A stretch of DNA of 64,000 nucleotides, from NCBI RefSeq assembly GCF_033096445.1, contig NZ_AP028155.1, positions 2,981,880 to 3,045,879 of the forward strand, written 5' to 3'. Position numbers and translations under genes: made by a program. The notes under the pieces were generated by a model. That model searched no databases. It saw only the letters and a program-made list of their open reading frames with translations, and was not told the origin of the DNA. Each line of letters begins with the position of its first letter. Position 1 is the first letter of the stretch. This DNA comes from Butyricimonas faecihominis (GTDB taxonomy: Bacteria; Bacteroidota; Bacteroidia; Bacteroidales; Marinifilaceae). Shown in pieces: positions 43,359-51,211 of this stretch.

Positions 43359-44702
43359 CTATAACCTGTTCCCCAACAGACCTTCTATCGCCTCACGAAC
43401 CGTAGTAATGTCCCACTCAGATACTCTTTGCTCGAATTTACTTTTAATCTCCGTCAAGCAAAGATTACCCATACTTCCCTCGTGCGTATGATGAATTTCC
43501 CGTACCCCATCTCGATAACTCCCCTCTTGAATTTGCATTCCGATTTCCCGGTAAGCCTCCCGAAACGGGATTCCGGCCATTACCCGTTCATTCACATCCT
43601 CCACGGAAAAAATATAGGCATAACGAGGATCTCGTAAAACATCCCGTTTCACATCCATCTCCTGCAACACGAGATGAGCCATAAAAAGGGAATCGTTCAA
43701 CTCTTGAAAAGCGGGTAAAAATAACTCCTTGGTCAATTGCATATCCCGAAAATACCCGGAAGTCAGGTTCGTACAGATCATAGCCATTTGCATGGGGAGC
43801 GATTGCAAGTGATTACATTTCGCCCGGATCAACTCGAATATATCCGGGTTCTTCTTGTGCGGCATGATACTGGACCCCGTTGTGTACTTATCCGGCAAAC
43901 GTACAAAACCGAAATTACTACAAGCGAAAAGACAAACATCGGCAGCCAAACGTCCCAGAGTCGTCGCCACGGCAGCCAGCCCGAATAACACGTTCTTTTC
44001 CATCTTTCCCCTCTGCATCTGGGCATAAACCACGTTATAAGCCAAACTTGAAAATCCGAGCAAATCAGTCGTCATTTGCCGATTCAAAGCAATCGACGAG
44101 CCATACCCCGCCCCGGAACCAAGAGGATTCGTGTTCACCATATCGTAAGCCGCCTTCAACGCCAACAAATCGTCAGCAAGCGATTCGGCATAAGCACCAA
44201 ACCACAAGCCGAAAGAAGAAGGCATGGCCACCTGCAAATGCGTGTAACCGGGAATCAACACATCTTTATTCTCCCCTGCCCGTCGTATCAACAAATCAAA
44301 CAAACGTTCTATATGTTCCAACGTTTCGAATATCGCCTCCCGGGTAAATAACTTCAAATCGAGTAACACTTGATCATTCCGGGAACGTCCCGTGTGAATC
44401 TTTTTCCCCGCATCCCCACATTCCCGCACCAGCAATAACTCGATCTGAGAATGCACGTCTTCAATTCCCTCTCCTATCACGAACTCGCCCCTTTCCACCA
44501 TTTCGTGAATATCAACCAATGCCCGCTGCAAAGATTTATATTCCGCCTCGTTCACCAAGCCCACGGTATGTAACATTTTCAAATGAGCCAAATTCCCGAT
44601 GACATCGGCCCCCGCCAGCATAACATCCAGCTCCCGGTCTTTCCCTATCGTAAATAATTCCGTAAAACCATCTATATCATATCCTTTATCCCAAAGCTTC
44701 AT
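43359..44702 (-). CDS. argH: argininosuccinate lyase
   Basis: ArgH splits argininosuccinate into arginine and fumarate, the last step of arginine synthesis. The 447-residue product has normal length, with the family regions HTGRSRNDQVLLDLKLF, LIPGYTHLQVAMPSSFG, NPLGSGAGYG and the fumarase-superfamily signature GSSIMPHKKNPD containing the catalytic serine. It is the last gene of the arginine cluster, separated from the deacylase gene by 289 nt that hold a repeat element. Confidence 0.96.
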   Translation of the reverse strand: MKLWDKGYDIDGFTELFTIGKDRELDVMLAGADVIGNLAHLKMLHTVGLVNEAEYKSLQRALVDIHEMVERGEFVIGEGIEDVHSQIELLLVRECGDAGKKIHTGRSRNDQVLLDLKLFTREAIFETLEHIERLFDLLIRRAGENKDVLIPGYTHLQVAMPSSFGLWFGAYAESLADDLLALKAAYDMVNTNPLGSGAGYGSSIALNRQMTTDLLGFSSLAYNVVYAQMQRGKMEKNVLFGLAAVATTLGRLAADVCLFACSNFGFVRLPDKYTTGSSIMPHKKNPDIFELIRAKCNHLQSLPMQMAMICTNLTSGYFRDMQLTKELFLPAFQELNDSLFMAHLVLQEMDVKRDVLRDPRYAYIFSVEDVNERVMAGIPFREAYREIGMQIQEGSYRDGVREIHHTHEGSMGNLCLTEIKSKFEQRVSEWDITTVREAIEGLLGNRL

Positions 44703-44772
44703 TCCATTTTAAATTTTAAATTCCAGCCACACAAGGCCAACGCCTTCTGATTTTCTACTTTTATCTTTTCAA

Positions 44773-44966
44773 CTAGAGGGTGTGTCAAAAGGTATTTTAT
44801 CCTCAAGAAACTCCTCCGTCACTTCGTGCCACCTCCTCTATAAACAGAGGAGGAGTTGGTGACTCTTACCGAAAAAAGGGAGTATTTCAACTCTCCCTCT
44901 GTTTATAGAGGGAGTACCCCGAAGGGGGGAGGGAGTTTGAAAAATGACTTTTGACACATTCTCTAG
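44773..44966. mobile_element. MITE-like unit with 19-bp terminal inverted repeats
   Basis: The ends CTAGAGGGTGTGTCAAAAG (44773-44791) and CTTTTGACACATTCTCTAG (44948-44966) are inverted repeats matching at 17 of 19 positions. They enclose the 130-bp hairpin-rich repeat (44808-44937). An 11-bp direct repeat TTTTATCTTTT flanks it at 44759-44769 and 44968-44978, a possible target duplication, though low in complexity. It has no coding capacity. It sits between the arg deacylase and argH. Confidence 0.55.
44808..44937. repeat. 130-bp hairpin-rich intergenic repeat, copy 1
   Basis: It is almost identical to 53869-53998. It contains three stem-loops: CTCCTCT..AGAGGAG, CTCCCTCT..AGAGGGAG and CCCC-GAA-GGGG. 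In the other copy the last stem is CGGC-GAA-GCCG, so both arms changed together. Confidence 0.9.
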
Positions 44967-44991
44967 TTTTTATCTTTTAGCTTGTTTAGAA

Positions 44992-46041
44992 CTATAATTC
45001 AACATATTGAATAATAGATTTAAACCATTTAATCCCCTCCCGTATTTCTTCCAAACGAATATATTCATTTGCCGTGTGCGAGCGAGCGCTATTCCCGGGG
45101 CCTATTTTCAGTGAGGGGCATGGAATCACCGCCTGATTCGATGTCGTCGGGGAACCGTAAGGAGATAACCCCAACTCGATGCATCGTTTCACCATCGGGT
45201 GAGAAGGCGAAACGGAAGATGAGTTCAGTGAAAAAGAGCGAGGGATCACATCGCATCTCACGTGATCACGGATCGTATCAAATATTTCCTGGTTTGTGTA
45301 AAGTTCATTTACCCGTACATCCACCATGAAATGACAAGTTGCAGGAACCATGTTATGCAGGGTTCCCGCCTCGATCCCCGTTACGCTCATTTTCACCGGA
45401 CCCAACAATTCCGAAATCTTTTCGAACCGATACGTACGAAACCAATGTATATCTTCCATTGCCTCATAAATAGCATTCACTCCTTCCTCCCTTGCGGCGT
45501 GTCCCGCTTTTCCCCGGGCGTAACCATCCAACACCATCAACCCCTTCTCCGCTATCGCCGGACACATTCCCGTAGGCTCTCCCACAAGGGCAAAATCAAC
45601 CCGACCAAGCTCCGGAAACACGCTTTGAATCCCGCCACTCCCCGTGTTCTCCTCTTCCGCGGATGCCAAGAATATCAGATTACATGGCAAACTCCCGGAT
45701 GCCAATTCAACAAAAACCGCCAGCATTGAGACAAGACTTCCCCCCGTGTCATTACTTCCCAAACCGAACAACTTTCCCTCCTTCACAACCGGCGTAAAAG
45801 GGTCACTGTCCCAAATCCCGTTAGGACGCACGGTATCCAAGTGTGCATCGAGTAATAACGTGGGCTTCGCGTCATCGAAATTCTTTGAACGACTCCACAC
45901 GTTATTACCTTTGCGATGCACGTCGAACCTATATCTTTTCAACACATCGGCAATCAAATCAGCCACCTTGTCTTCTTGCTTACTGAAAGAAGGGATGGAT
46001 ATAATTTGTTTTAAAAGTTCTATTGCTCCACTCGCGTCCAT
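44992..46041 (-). CDS. argE: M20 family N-acyl-citrulline/ornithine deacylase
   Basis: The 349-residue M20 metallopeptidase-fold enzyme removes the N-acyl group in arginine biosynthesis. Ligand motifs: LLDAHLDTVRP (His and Asp), GSNDTGGS, the general-base region SAEEENTGSGG, and the C-terminal SARSHTANEYIRLEEI (His). In Bacteroides relatives the orthologue deacylates N-acyl-citrulline, and this cluster likely does the same; the exact substrate is inferred. The ATG lies 22 nt inside argB, implying coupled translation. Confidence 0.88.
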   Translation of the reverse strand: MDASGAIELLKQIISIPSFSKQEDKVADLIADVLKRYRFDVHRKGNNVWSRSKNFDDAKPTLLLDAHLDTVRPNGIWDSDPFTPVVKEGKLFGLGSNDTGGSLVSMLAVFVELASGSLPCNLIFLASAEEENTGSGGIQSVFPELGRVDFALVGEPTGMCPAIAEKGLMVLDGYARGKAGHAAREEGVNAIYEAMEDIHWFRTYRFEKISELLGPVKMSVTGIEAGTLHNMVPATCHFMVDVRVNELYTNQEIFDTIRDHVRCDVIPRSFSLNSSSVSPSHPMVKRCIELGLSPYGSPTTSNQAVIPCPSLKIGPGNSARSHTANEYIRLEEIREGIKWFKSIIQYVEL

Positions 46042-46817
46042 TGTTTTTCCAATATTATCCTAGTTCCCGCATCCGGTTGGCCCAAATCATCCGGATGAAT
46101 CAACCGAACCGCCTGCACCCCGTTAGAAACAGATTTAAAAGCGTTATCCAACTTGGGGATCATGCCGGAATGAATCATCCCGCTTTGCTTATATTTTTCA
46201 TACAAAGACGGGGTAAGACAAGGAATCACGGAACCTTCATCCCCGACATCCGTCAACACCCCCTTTTTATCAAAACAATAGATCAACTCCACGTCATAGC
46301 ACATCCCCAGCGTCTCCGCCACCGCCGCCGCGATCCCGTCCGCATTCGAATTCAACAACACCCCTTTCCCGTCATGCGTGATCGGAGAAATAACAGGCAC
46401 CACCCCGGCTTGTAACAATAATTCGAGCCCCCCCATACGCACCAGTCGGACATCCCCCACATATCCCCAATCAATACTCTGCCCTTCCCGCCGATCGGCT
46501 TTCACCAGATTCAGGTCGCACCCGGAAAGTCCACAAGCATTCACTCCCAAAGCCTGCAAACGAGCAACCAGCGTTTTGTTGATCCACCCGGCATAAACCA
46601 TCACCGTGACTTCCAGAGTCTCCCGATCGGTCACCCGTCTCCCATCAATCATTTTGCGGGGAATCCCCAATCGTTCCGCGAGCTGCCCGGCAAAAGTCCC
46701 GCCACCATGCACGATAACAAAAGGGGAAGTCATCGATGCAAACTTCCGGCACAACCGGTTCAGCAGTCCCGCATCCTCGATCAAAGCACCCCCGATTTTT
46801 ATGACTTTACATTTCAT
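46020..46817 (-). CDS. argB: N-acetyl(acyl)glutamate kinase
   Basis: ArgB phosphorylates N-acylglutamate, the second step of arginine synthesis. The 265-residue amino-acid kinase has the IKIGGALIE P-loop-like start, VIVHGGG, LSGCDLNLVKADRR, and LLNSNADGIAAAVAE. It is in the middle of the cluster, 3 nt after argD and overlapping the deacylase gene. Confidence 0.95.
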   Translation of the reverse strand: MKCKVIKIGGALIEDAGLLNRLCRKFASMTSPFVIVHGGGTFAGQLAERLGIPRKMIDGRRVTDRETLEVTVMVYAGWINKTLVARLQALGVNACGLSGCDLNLVKADRREGQSIDWGYVGDVRLVRMGGLELLLQAGVVPVISPITHDGKGVLLNSNADGIAAAVAETLGMCYDVELIYCFDKKGVLTDVGDEGSVIPCLTPSLYEKYKQSGMIHSGMIPKLDNAFKSVSNGVQAVRLIHPDDLGQPDAGTRIILEKQWTRVEQ

Positions 46818-46820
46818 CTG

Positions 46821-47939
46821 TTAATTCATTACTTGTTTAAACCGAGCGACAAACTCATCAACTTCCTCCCGGGTAACACACAACGGGGGCAATAAACGCA
46901 AAGTGTTCTTCCCGCTATTCCCCGTGATCACGTGTTGATTCGCCAGCAAACGACGACGGAAAATTGAATGAGGAATATCAATATCCACCCCAACCATCAA
47001 TCCCTTTCCCCGAACTTCAATCACCCCGTTCAAAACTTTTAATCGCTCCATCAGATACCCACCGACACGATCGGCATTTTCCACCAGTTGCTCGTCCTTG
47101 ATCACATCCAACACGGCAATCCCAGCCGCACAAGCCAAATGATTTCCCCCGAATGTCGTTCCCAACATCCCCTTCTCCGCCTTGATCGACTCGCAAATCA
47201 GCACTCCGGCAACCGGGAATCCGTTGCCCATTCCTTTCGCCACAGTGATCACGTCCGGCTCAATCCCCGCGTGCTGATAGGCAAAGAATTTCCCGCTCCG
47301 CCCGTAGCCCGACTGGATTTCATCCAAAATCAATAACGTACCTGTCTGATCACAAACCTCACGAGCCGCCCGCAGAAACTCTCCTGTCGGAATCCGGATT
47401 CCCCCGACACCTTGAATTCCCTCCACGATGACAGCCGCATATTCCTCCCCGGACAACTCCCGTTTCAAAGCCTCCACGTCATTCAAATCGATAAATGTCA
47501 CTTGATGTCCCCGGCTCCAAGGTGCCTGTATTGTCGGGTTATCCGTGATGGCAACGGCCCCGCTCGTACGCCCGTGAAAGGCAGCGTGCATGGCCAGTAT
47601 TTTCGAACGCCCCGTAACAAAAGAAGACAGTTTCAAAGCATTCTCGTTAGCCTCCGCCCCGCTATTACAAAGGAACAAATTATAATCCGTGCAACCGGAA
47701 AGCTCCCGTAATTTCCACTCCAACTCCTCCTGCAAATGATTCTTCACGGCATTTGAATAAAACCCGATACGATTCAATTGCCCCGTCACCAACTCCACGT
47801 AATGCGGATGCGAATGTCCGATTGAAATAACGGCGTGTCCCCCGTAAAAATCAAGGTATTTATTTCCATCACGGTCCCAGAAATAGGCTTTCTCCGCCTT
47901 GACCGGCTCTATATCCAATAAATTATAAACATCAAACAT
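46821..47939 (-). CDS. argD: acyl-ornithine aminotransferase
   Basis: This is a class III PLP aminotransferase acting on N-acylglutamate semialdehyde. In 372 residues it has NAVKNHLQEELEWKL, CNSGAEANENALKL, AFHGRTSGAV, LILDEIQSGYGRSGKFFAYQ and the PLP lysine in ITVAKGMGNGFPVAG. It follows argC by 11 nt and precedes argB by 3 nt. In some relatives the same enzyme also serves lysine synthesis. Confidence 0.94.
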   Translation of the reverse strand: MFDVYNLLDIEPVKAEKAYFWDRDGNKYLDFYGGHAVISIGHSHPHYVELVTGQLNRIGFYSNAVKNHLQEELEWKLRELSGCTDYNLFLCNSGAEANENALKLSSFVTGRSKILAMHAAFHGRTSGAVAITDNPTIQAPWSRGHQVTFIDLNDVEALKRELSGEEYAAVIVEGIQGVGGIRIPTGEFLRAAREVCDQTGTLLILDEIQSGYGRSGKFFAYQHAGIEPDVITVAKGMGNGFPVAGVLICESIKAEKGMLGTTFGGNHLACAAGIAVLDVIKDEQLVENADRVGGYLMERLKVLNGVIEVRGKGLMVGVDIDIPHSIFRRRLLANQHVITGNSGKNTLRLLPPLCVTREEVDEFVARFKQVMN

Positions 47940-47950
47940 ACTCGAATAAA

Positions 47951-48913
47951 TTAAAAATAACTGGCTTTCAAACCCAAACCCATTGTTTCTTCCAATCCGA
48001 ACATCAGGTTCATATTCTGCACGGCCTGTCCGGATGCCCCCTTTAACAGGTTATCAATCACGGAAGTCACTAACACGTTACGATCCTGCCGTTCAATATG
48101 GACAAAACAATAATTCGTGTTCACCACCTGTTTCAAATAAACAGGTTCGTCACTCATCACCGTGAAAGGATGTCCCTCGTAACAAGCAGCATACACAGAT
48201 CGGATTTCCGACAAATCCCGTTCACTCTCGAAAACCGCATTTACCATGATCCCCCGGGCATGACACCCACGCACCGGAACAAAAGCAATATCCGTCTGTA
48301 CATCTTCATCCTGCCCGGACAATGTTTCCCGTATTTCAGCCAAATGCTGGTGAGAAAAAGCCTTGTAAACCGAAAGATTCTGCGCCCGATGGCTATAATG
48401 CGTCTCTTCCGTCGGTTTCTGTCCCGCACCCGTCGCCCCGGTAATCCCGAAGACCGACACGTGGGCAGGCAGCAAACCACTCTTCGCCAACGGTAGCAAC
48501 CCCAATTCTATTGCCGTCGCGAAACATCCCGGATTCGCCACGTGCCAAGCTCCTTGTATCCGCTCCCGATTCAGTTCCGGCAAACCGTAAATAAAATCCC
48601 CGGCATTCGACTTTAACCGGAAATCATGACTCAAATCAATGATTCGCACAGATGCCGGAACCGGATGCCGTTCTAAAAATTGAGCCGACATCCCGTGTCC
48701 CATGCACAGGAAAAGAACATCAATACCCGTCAAATCCAAATCGGAAAACTTCAAATTCGTGTAAATCAAATCCCGATGAACTCGTCCGACAGGTTCTCCC
48801 CGGTGCGATTCACTTTGTAAATAACGTAATTCCACTTGCGGGTGAGAAATTAATACGCGGATCAATTCCCCCGCGGTGTAACCGGCAGCCCCGGCAATAC
48901 CCACTCTGATCAT
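47951..48913 (-). CDS. argC: N-acyl-gamma-glutamyl-phosphate reductase
   Basis: ArgC reduces acylglutamyl phosphate with NADPH. From ATG 48913 it has 320 residues: the Rossmann GIAGAAGYTAGELIRVL at the N-terminus, the catalytic cysteine in ANPGCFATAIELGLLPL, and GATGAGQKPTEETHYSHR. The frame is open to 49030, but those residues are an artefact of the argG overlap; the ATG overlaps the argG stop as ATGA. Confidence 0.95.
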   Translation of the reverse strand: MIRVGIAGAAGYTAGELIRVLISHPQVELRYLQSESHRGEPVGRVHRDLIYTNLKFSDLDLTGIDVLFLCMGHGMSAQFLERHPVPASVRIIDLSHDFRLKSNAGDFIYGLPELNRERIQGAWHVANPGCFATAIELGLLPLAKSGLLPAHVSVFGITGATGAGQKPTEETHYSHRAQNLSVYKAFSHQHLAEIRETLSGQDEDVQTDIAFVPVRGCHARGIMVNAVFESERDLSEIRSVYAACYEGHPFTVMSDEPVYLKQVVNTNYCFVHIERQDRNVLVTSVIDNLLKGASGQAVQNMNLMFGLEETMGLGLKASYF

Positions 48914-50112
48914 AGTCCCTCCTCGCTCTTCTCGTTCACCGCGTGATACACCCGCAAAGGCATCGACAACATCCGGGTAAAACCTTTCACATCCTCTGCC
49001 GTCCAAGCCTTGTTCTCCTCCCCGTAACAAGCAAACGTGGCATCCATCAGATCATGGTCTGACCGCACTCCCAACAATTCGAAACAATAGGGACGCATCC
49101 GAACCCGCACGTCACCCGAAACGTATCGTTGTGTATCTTTTAGGAAACTCTCGATATTCCGCATAACAGGTTCCCCGTACATGGCCTCGTGTAAAAACAT
49201 CCCGTACCAATTGGCCAGTTGTTCCTTCCAATACATCTGCCATTTCGTGAGTGTATGTTTTTCCAGTAATTCATGGGCTTTAATAATCATCAACGGAGCA
49301 GCCGCCTCGAAACCGACACGTCCTTTAATCCCCACAATCGTGTCCCCCACGTGGGTGTCACGACCGATTGCCCAAGCAGAGGCCAAAGCCTCCACCCGGC
49401 GGATAGCCTCGATTTTATCCGTGTAACATTCACCGTTTACCCGGCACAACTCTCCCCATTCAAACGACAAGATCAACTCCTCTTCACCCTCCTTCTCCAA
49501 AGAAAAAGGATAGGCCTCTCCCGGAAGATATTCCCATGAATTCAATGTTTCTTTCCCTCCCACCGAGGTTCCCCAAAGTCCTTTGTTAATGGAATAAGCC
49601 ATTTTGGACCAATCCCGCTCCACTCCTTTCGATTTCAAATAGGCAATTTCCTCTTCCCGGCTCAGTTTCAAATCACGAGTCGGGGTTATAATTTCCATTT
49701 CCGGGGCAAACACGGAAAAACAAAGATCAAAACGAACCTGATCATTCCCGGCCCCCGTACTTCCATGAGCCAAGCCGTCCGCCCCGATCTCCTTCGCGTA
49801 ACGAACGATAGCCAACGCTTGGAAAGTACGTTTGGAGCTGACCGATACCGGGTAAGTCTTGTTACGCAAAACATTCCCGAAAATCATGTATTTAATACAT
49901 TTCTCGTAATATTCCCCCGTGACATCCAGCGTCACGTGTTTCTTCGCCCCCAAGGCATACGCCTTTTCCTCGATCCCGGCCAGCTCACCGGGGGTAAATT
50001 CCCCGGTATTCGCCAATGCCGTGTAAACCTCAAGTCCCATTTCCTCGCTCAGGTACTTGACACAATAAGAGGTATCTAATCCCCCGCTATATGCTAAAAC
50101 TACTTTTTTCAT
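48910..50112 (-). CDS. argG: argininosuccinate synthase
   Basis: ArgG joins citrulline and aspartate using ATP. The 400-residue product has the PP-loop LAYSGGLDTSYCVKYL, LAHGSTGAGNDQVRFD, MAYSINKGLWG and a C-terminal oligomerisation region. It lies 16 nt after the GNAT gene and shares the ATGA overlap with argC. Confidence 0.96.
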   Translation of the reverse strand: MKKVVLAYSGGLDTSYCVKYLSEEMGLEVYTALANTGEFTPGELAGIEEKAYALGAKKHVTLDVTGEYYEKCIKYMIFGNVLRNKTYPVSVSSKRTFQALAIVRYAKEIGADGLAHGSTGAGNDQVRFDLCFSVFAPEMEIITPTRDLKLSREEEIAYLKSKGVERDWSKMAYSINKGLWGTSVGGKETLNSWEYLPGEAYPFSLEKEGEEELILSFEWGELCRVNGECYTDKIEAIRRVEALASAWAIGRDTHVGDTIVGIKGRVGFEAAAPLMIIKAHELLEKHTLTKWQMYWKEQLANWYGMFLHEAMYGEPVMRNIESFLKDTQRYVSGDVRVRMRPYCFELLGVRSDHDLMDATFACYGEENKAWTAEDVKGFTRMLSMPLRVYHAVNEKSEEGL

Positions 50113-50128
50113 GAATATAAATTACAAG

Positions 50129-50806
50129 TTACAAATTTGCCGTATGTTTCATGGCAGAGCGAGAAACCGGTAACCCGCAAACCGCCAACGTGGCCCCCAC
50201 AACATGACGCAGATGCTTGAACAAAGGCAATGACCTCCCCTTAGCCGCCTTTTTAGCCGCCGCCTGTTGTCTGGCCACGACCTCCGGATCATAAATCATC
50301 CCGGTACAAAGACACTTGGTCATGTTCGTCCGTTGCAATATGTCATAATTCACGCAAGACTTGCATCCGGCCCAAAACTCCTCGTCATCCGTGAGTTTGG
50401 CAAAAGTAACAGGCACGTAACCCAATGAAGTATTGATTCGCATCACCTGCTCACCAGTTGTCAAGCCGAAAAGCTTTGCTTGCGGGAATCGCCTTCGCGA
50501 CAGATGAAAAGCAGCCTCCTTTATTTGTTTTGCCACTCCCAATCCCCGGTACGCCGGTACCACGATTAACCCGGAGTTCGCCACGAATTTCTGGTGACCC
50601 CATGATTCAATATAGCAGAAACCCACGAACTCCTCTCGATTCAGAGCGATAATTGCCTTTCCACTTCGGATTTTATCGGCAATATACTCGTTCGTTCTTC
50701 TGGCTATACCAGTACCTCTTGCTTTTGCAGCATGATCAATCGCATCGTTTATCGCTGTCACGTATGACAGGTGTTTCTCGGATGCAACTACAACTTCAAT
50801 CTTCAT
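50129..50806 (-). CDS. GNAT family N-acyltransferase, likely first step of arginine synthesis
   Basis: The 225-residue protein has a GNAT core (about 1-145; GLIVVPAYRGLGVAKQIKEAAF is the acyl-CoA pyrophosphate loop) and a cysteine-containing C-terminal part (C148-x2-C151, C165-x-C167), followed by a basic Ala/Lys-rich tail. As first gene of the arg cluster, directly under ARG-box-like sites, it probably forms N-acyl-glutamate (acetyl or succinyl) in place of classic ArgA/ArgJ. The cysteine pairs could bind metal or form disulfides; this is inference. Confidence 0.85.
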   Translation of the reverse strand: MKIEVVVASEKHLSYVTAINDAIDHAAKARGTGIARRTNEYIADKIRSGKAIIALNREEFVGFCYIESWGHQKFVANSGLIVVPAYRGLGVAKQIKEAAFHLSRRRFPQAKLFGLTTGEQVMRINTSLGYVPVTFAKLTDDEEFWAGCKSCVNYDILQRTNMTKCLCTGMIYDPEVVARQQAAAKKAAKGRSLPLFKHLRHVVGATLAVCGLPVSRSAMKHTANL

Positions 50807-50856
50807 CTTTTTACCATTTAATCTAAATCATTCAAATTCTTTTTGATTACTCATTG

Positions 50857-50901
50857 TGCATATTTATTTATTCACCGTGCAAATATATGCATTAATATGC
50901 G
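50857..50901 (-). promoter_or_regulatory. three ARG-box-like palindromes over the arg operon promoter
   Basis: Fourteen-bp sites of the form TGCAN-W4-ATGCA occur at 50857 (TGCATATTTATTTA), 50878 (TGCAAATATATGCA) and 50888 (TGCATTAATATGCG). Starts at 50857 and 50878 are 21 bp apart, the spacing of paired ArgR operators in E. coli. Site 2 coincides with the -7 box. A fourth site TGAATAAATATGCA is at 51111-51124. Binding by an ArgR hexamer with arginine would shut the operon. No argR gene lies in the window. Confidence 0.65.
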
Positions 50902-50912
50902 GCAAAAACAAA
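50880..50912 (-). promoter_or_regulatory. arginine operon promoter
   Basis: On the minus strand TTTG (50909-50912), 21 nt, TATATTTG (50880-50887), a full match to the Bacteroidetes consensus. The leader to the GNAT ATG would be about 67 nt. ARG-box-like sites overlap the -7 box. Confidence 0.7.
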
Positions 50913-51211
50913 TATTTTCTCATTTTTTTCACCGAAAGAAAAGAAAACGCCTTGACACCCACCATCAACAAACAATCAAACAACATATTACATGAAATAA
51001 AAACAACAAGCAAAGTGCCACTCATTCCCAATACCACAAGCATCACACGAAGAAAACGTACTAATTTCACCATCTCTAAAACACGAAGAAAACGATCGGG
51101 ATAGTCATATTGAATAAATATGCAATATTACCAAAAACTTTTTATTCAAAATCGCATATGGAAATCCATTAAAAATTCGTAATATTGTGGCTTACTATCA
51201 GACATAAACTT
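50913..51211. other. intergenic region before the S41 peptidase
   Basis: No gene is supported. It is A-rich and contains the isolated ARG-box-like site at 51111-51124 and a weak -7-like TAATATTG at 51180-51187, 25 nt before the peptidase ATG. An 82-residue open frame (50856-51104) is low-complexity Lys/Thr/Asn and is not called. Confidence 0.5.

Noticed and set aside
48914-49030. N-terminal extension of argC
   Set aside because: The 39 extra residues overlap argG and are not ArgC-like; the ATGA overlap at 48910-48913 marks the true start.
50856-51104. 82-residue open frame upstream of the S41 gene
   Set aside because: Low-complexity Lys/Asn/Thr product that overlaps the arg operator; no sign of coding selection.
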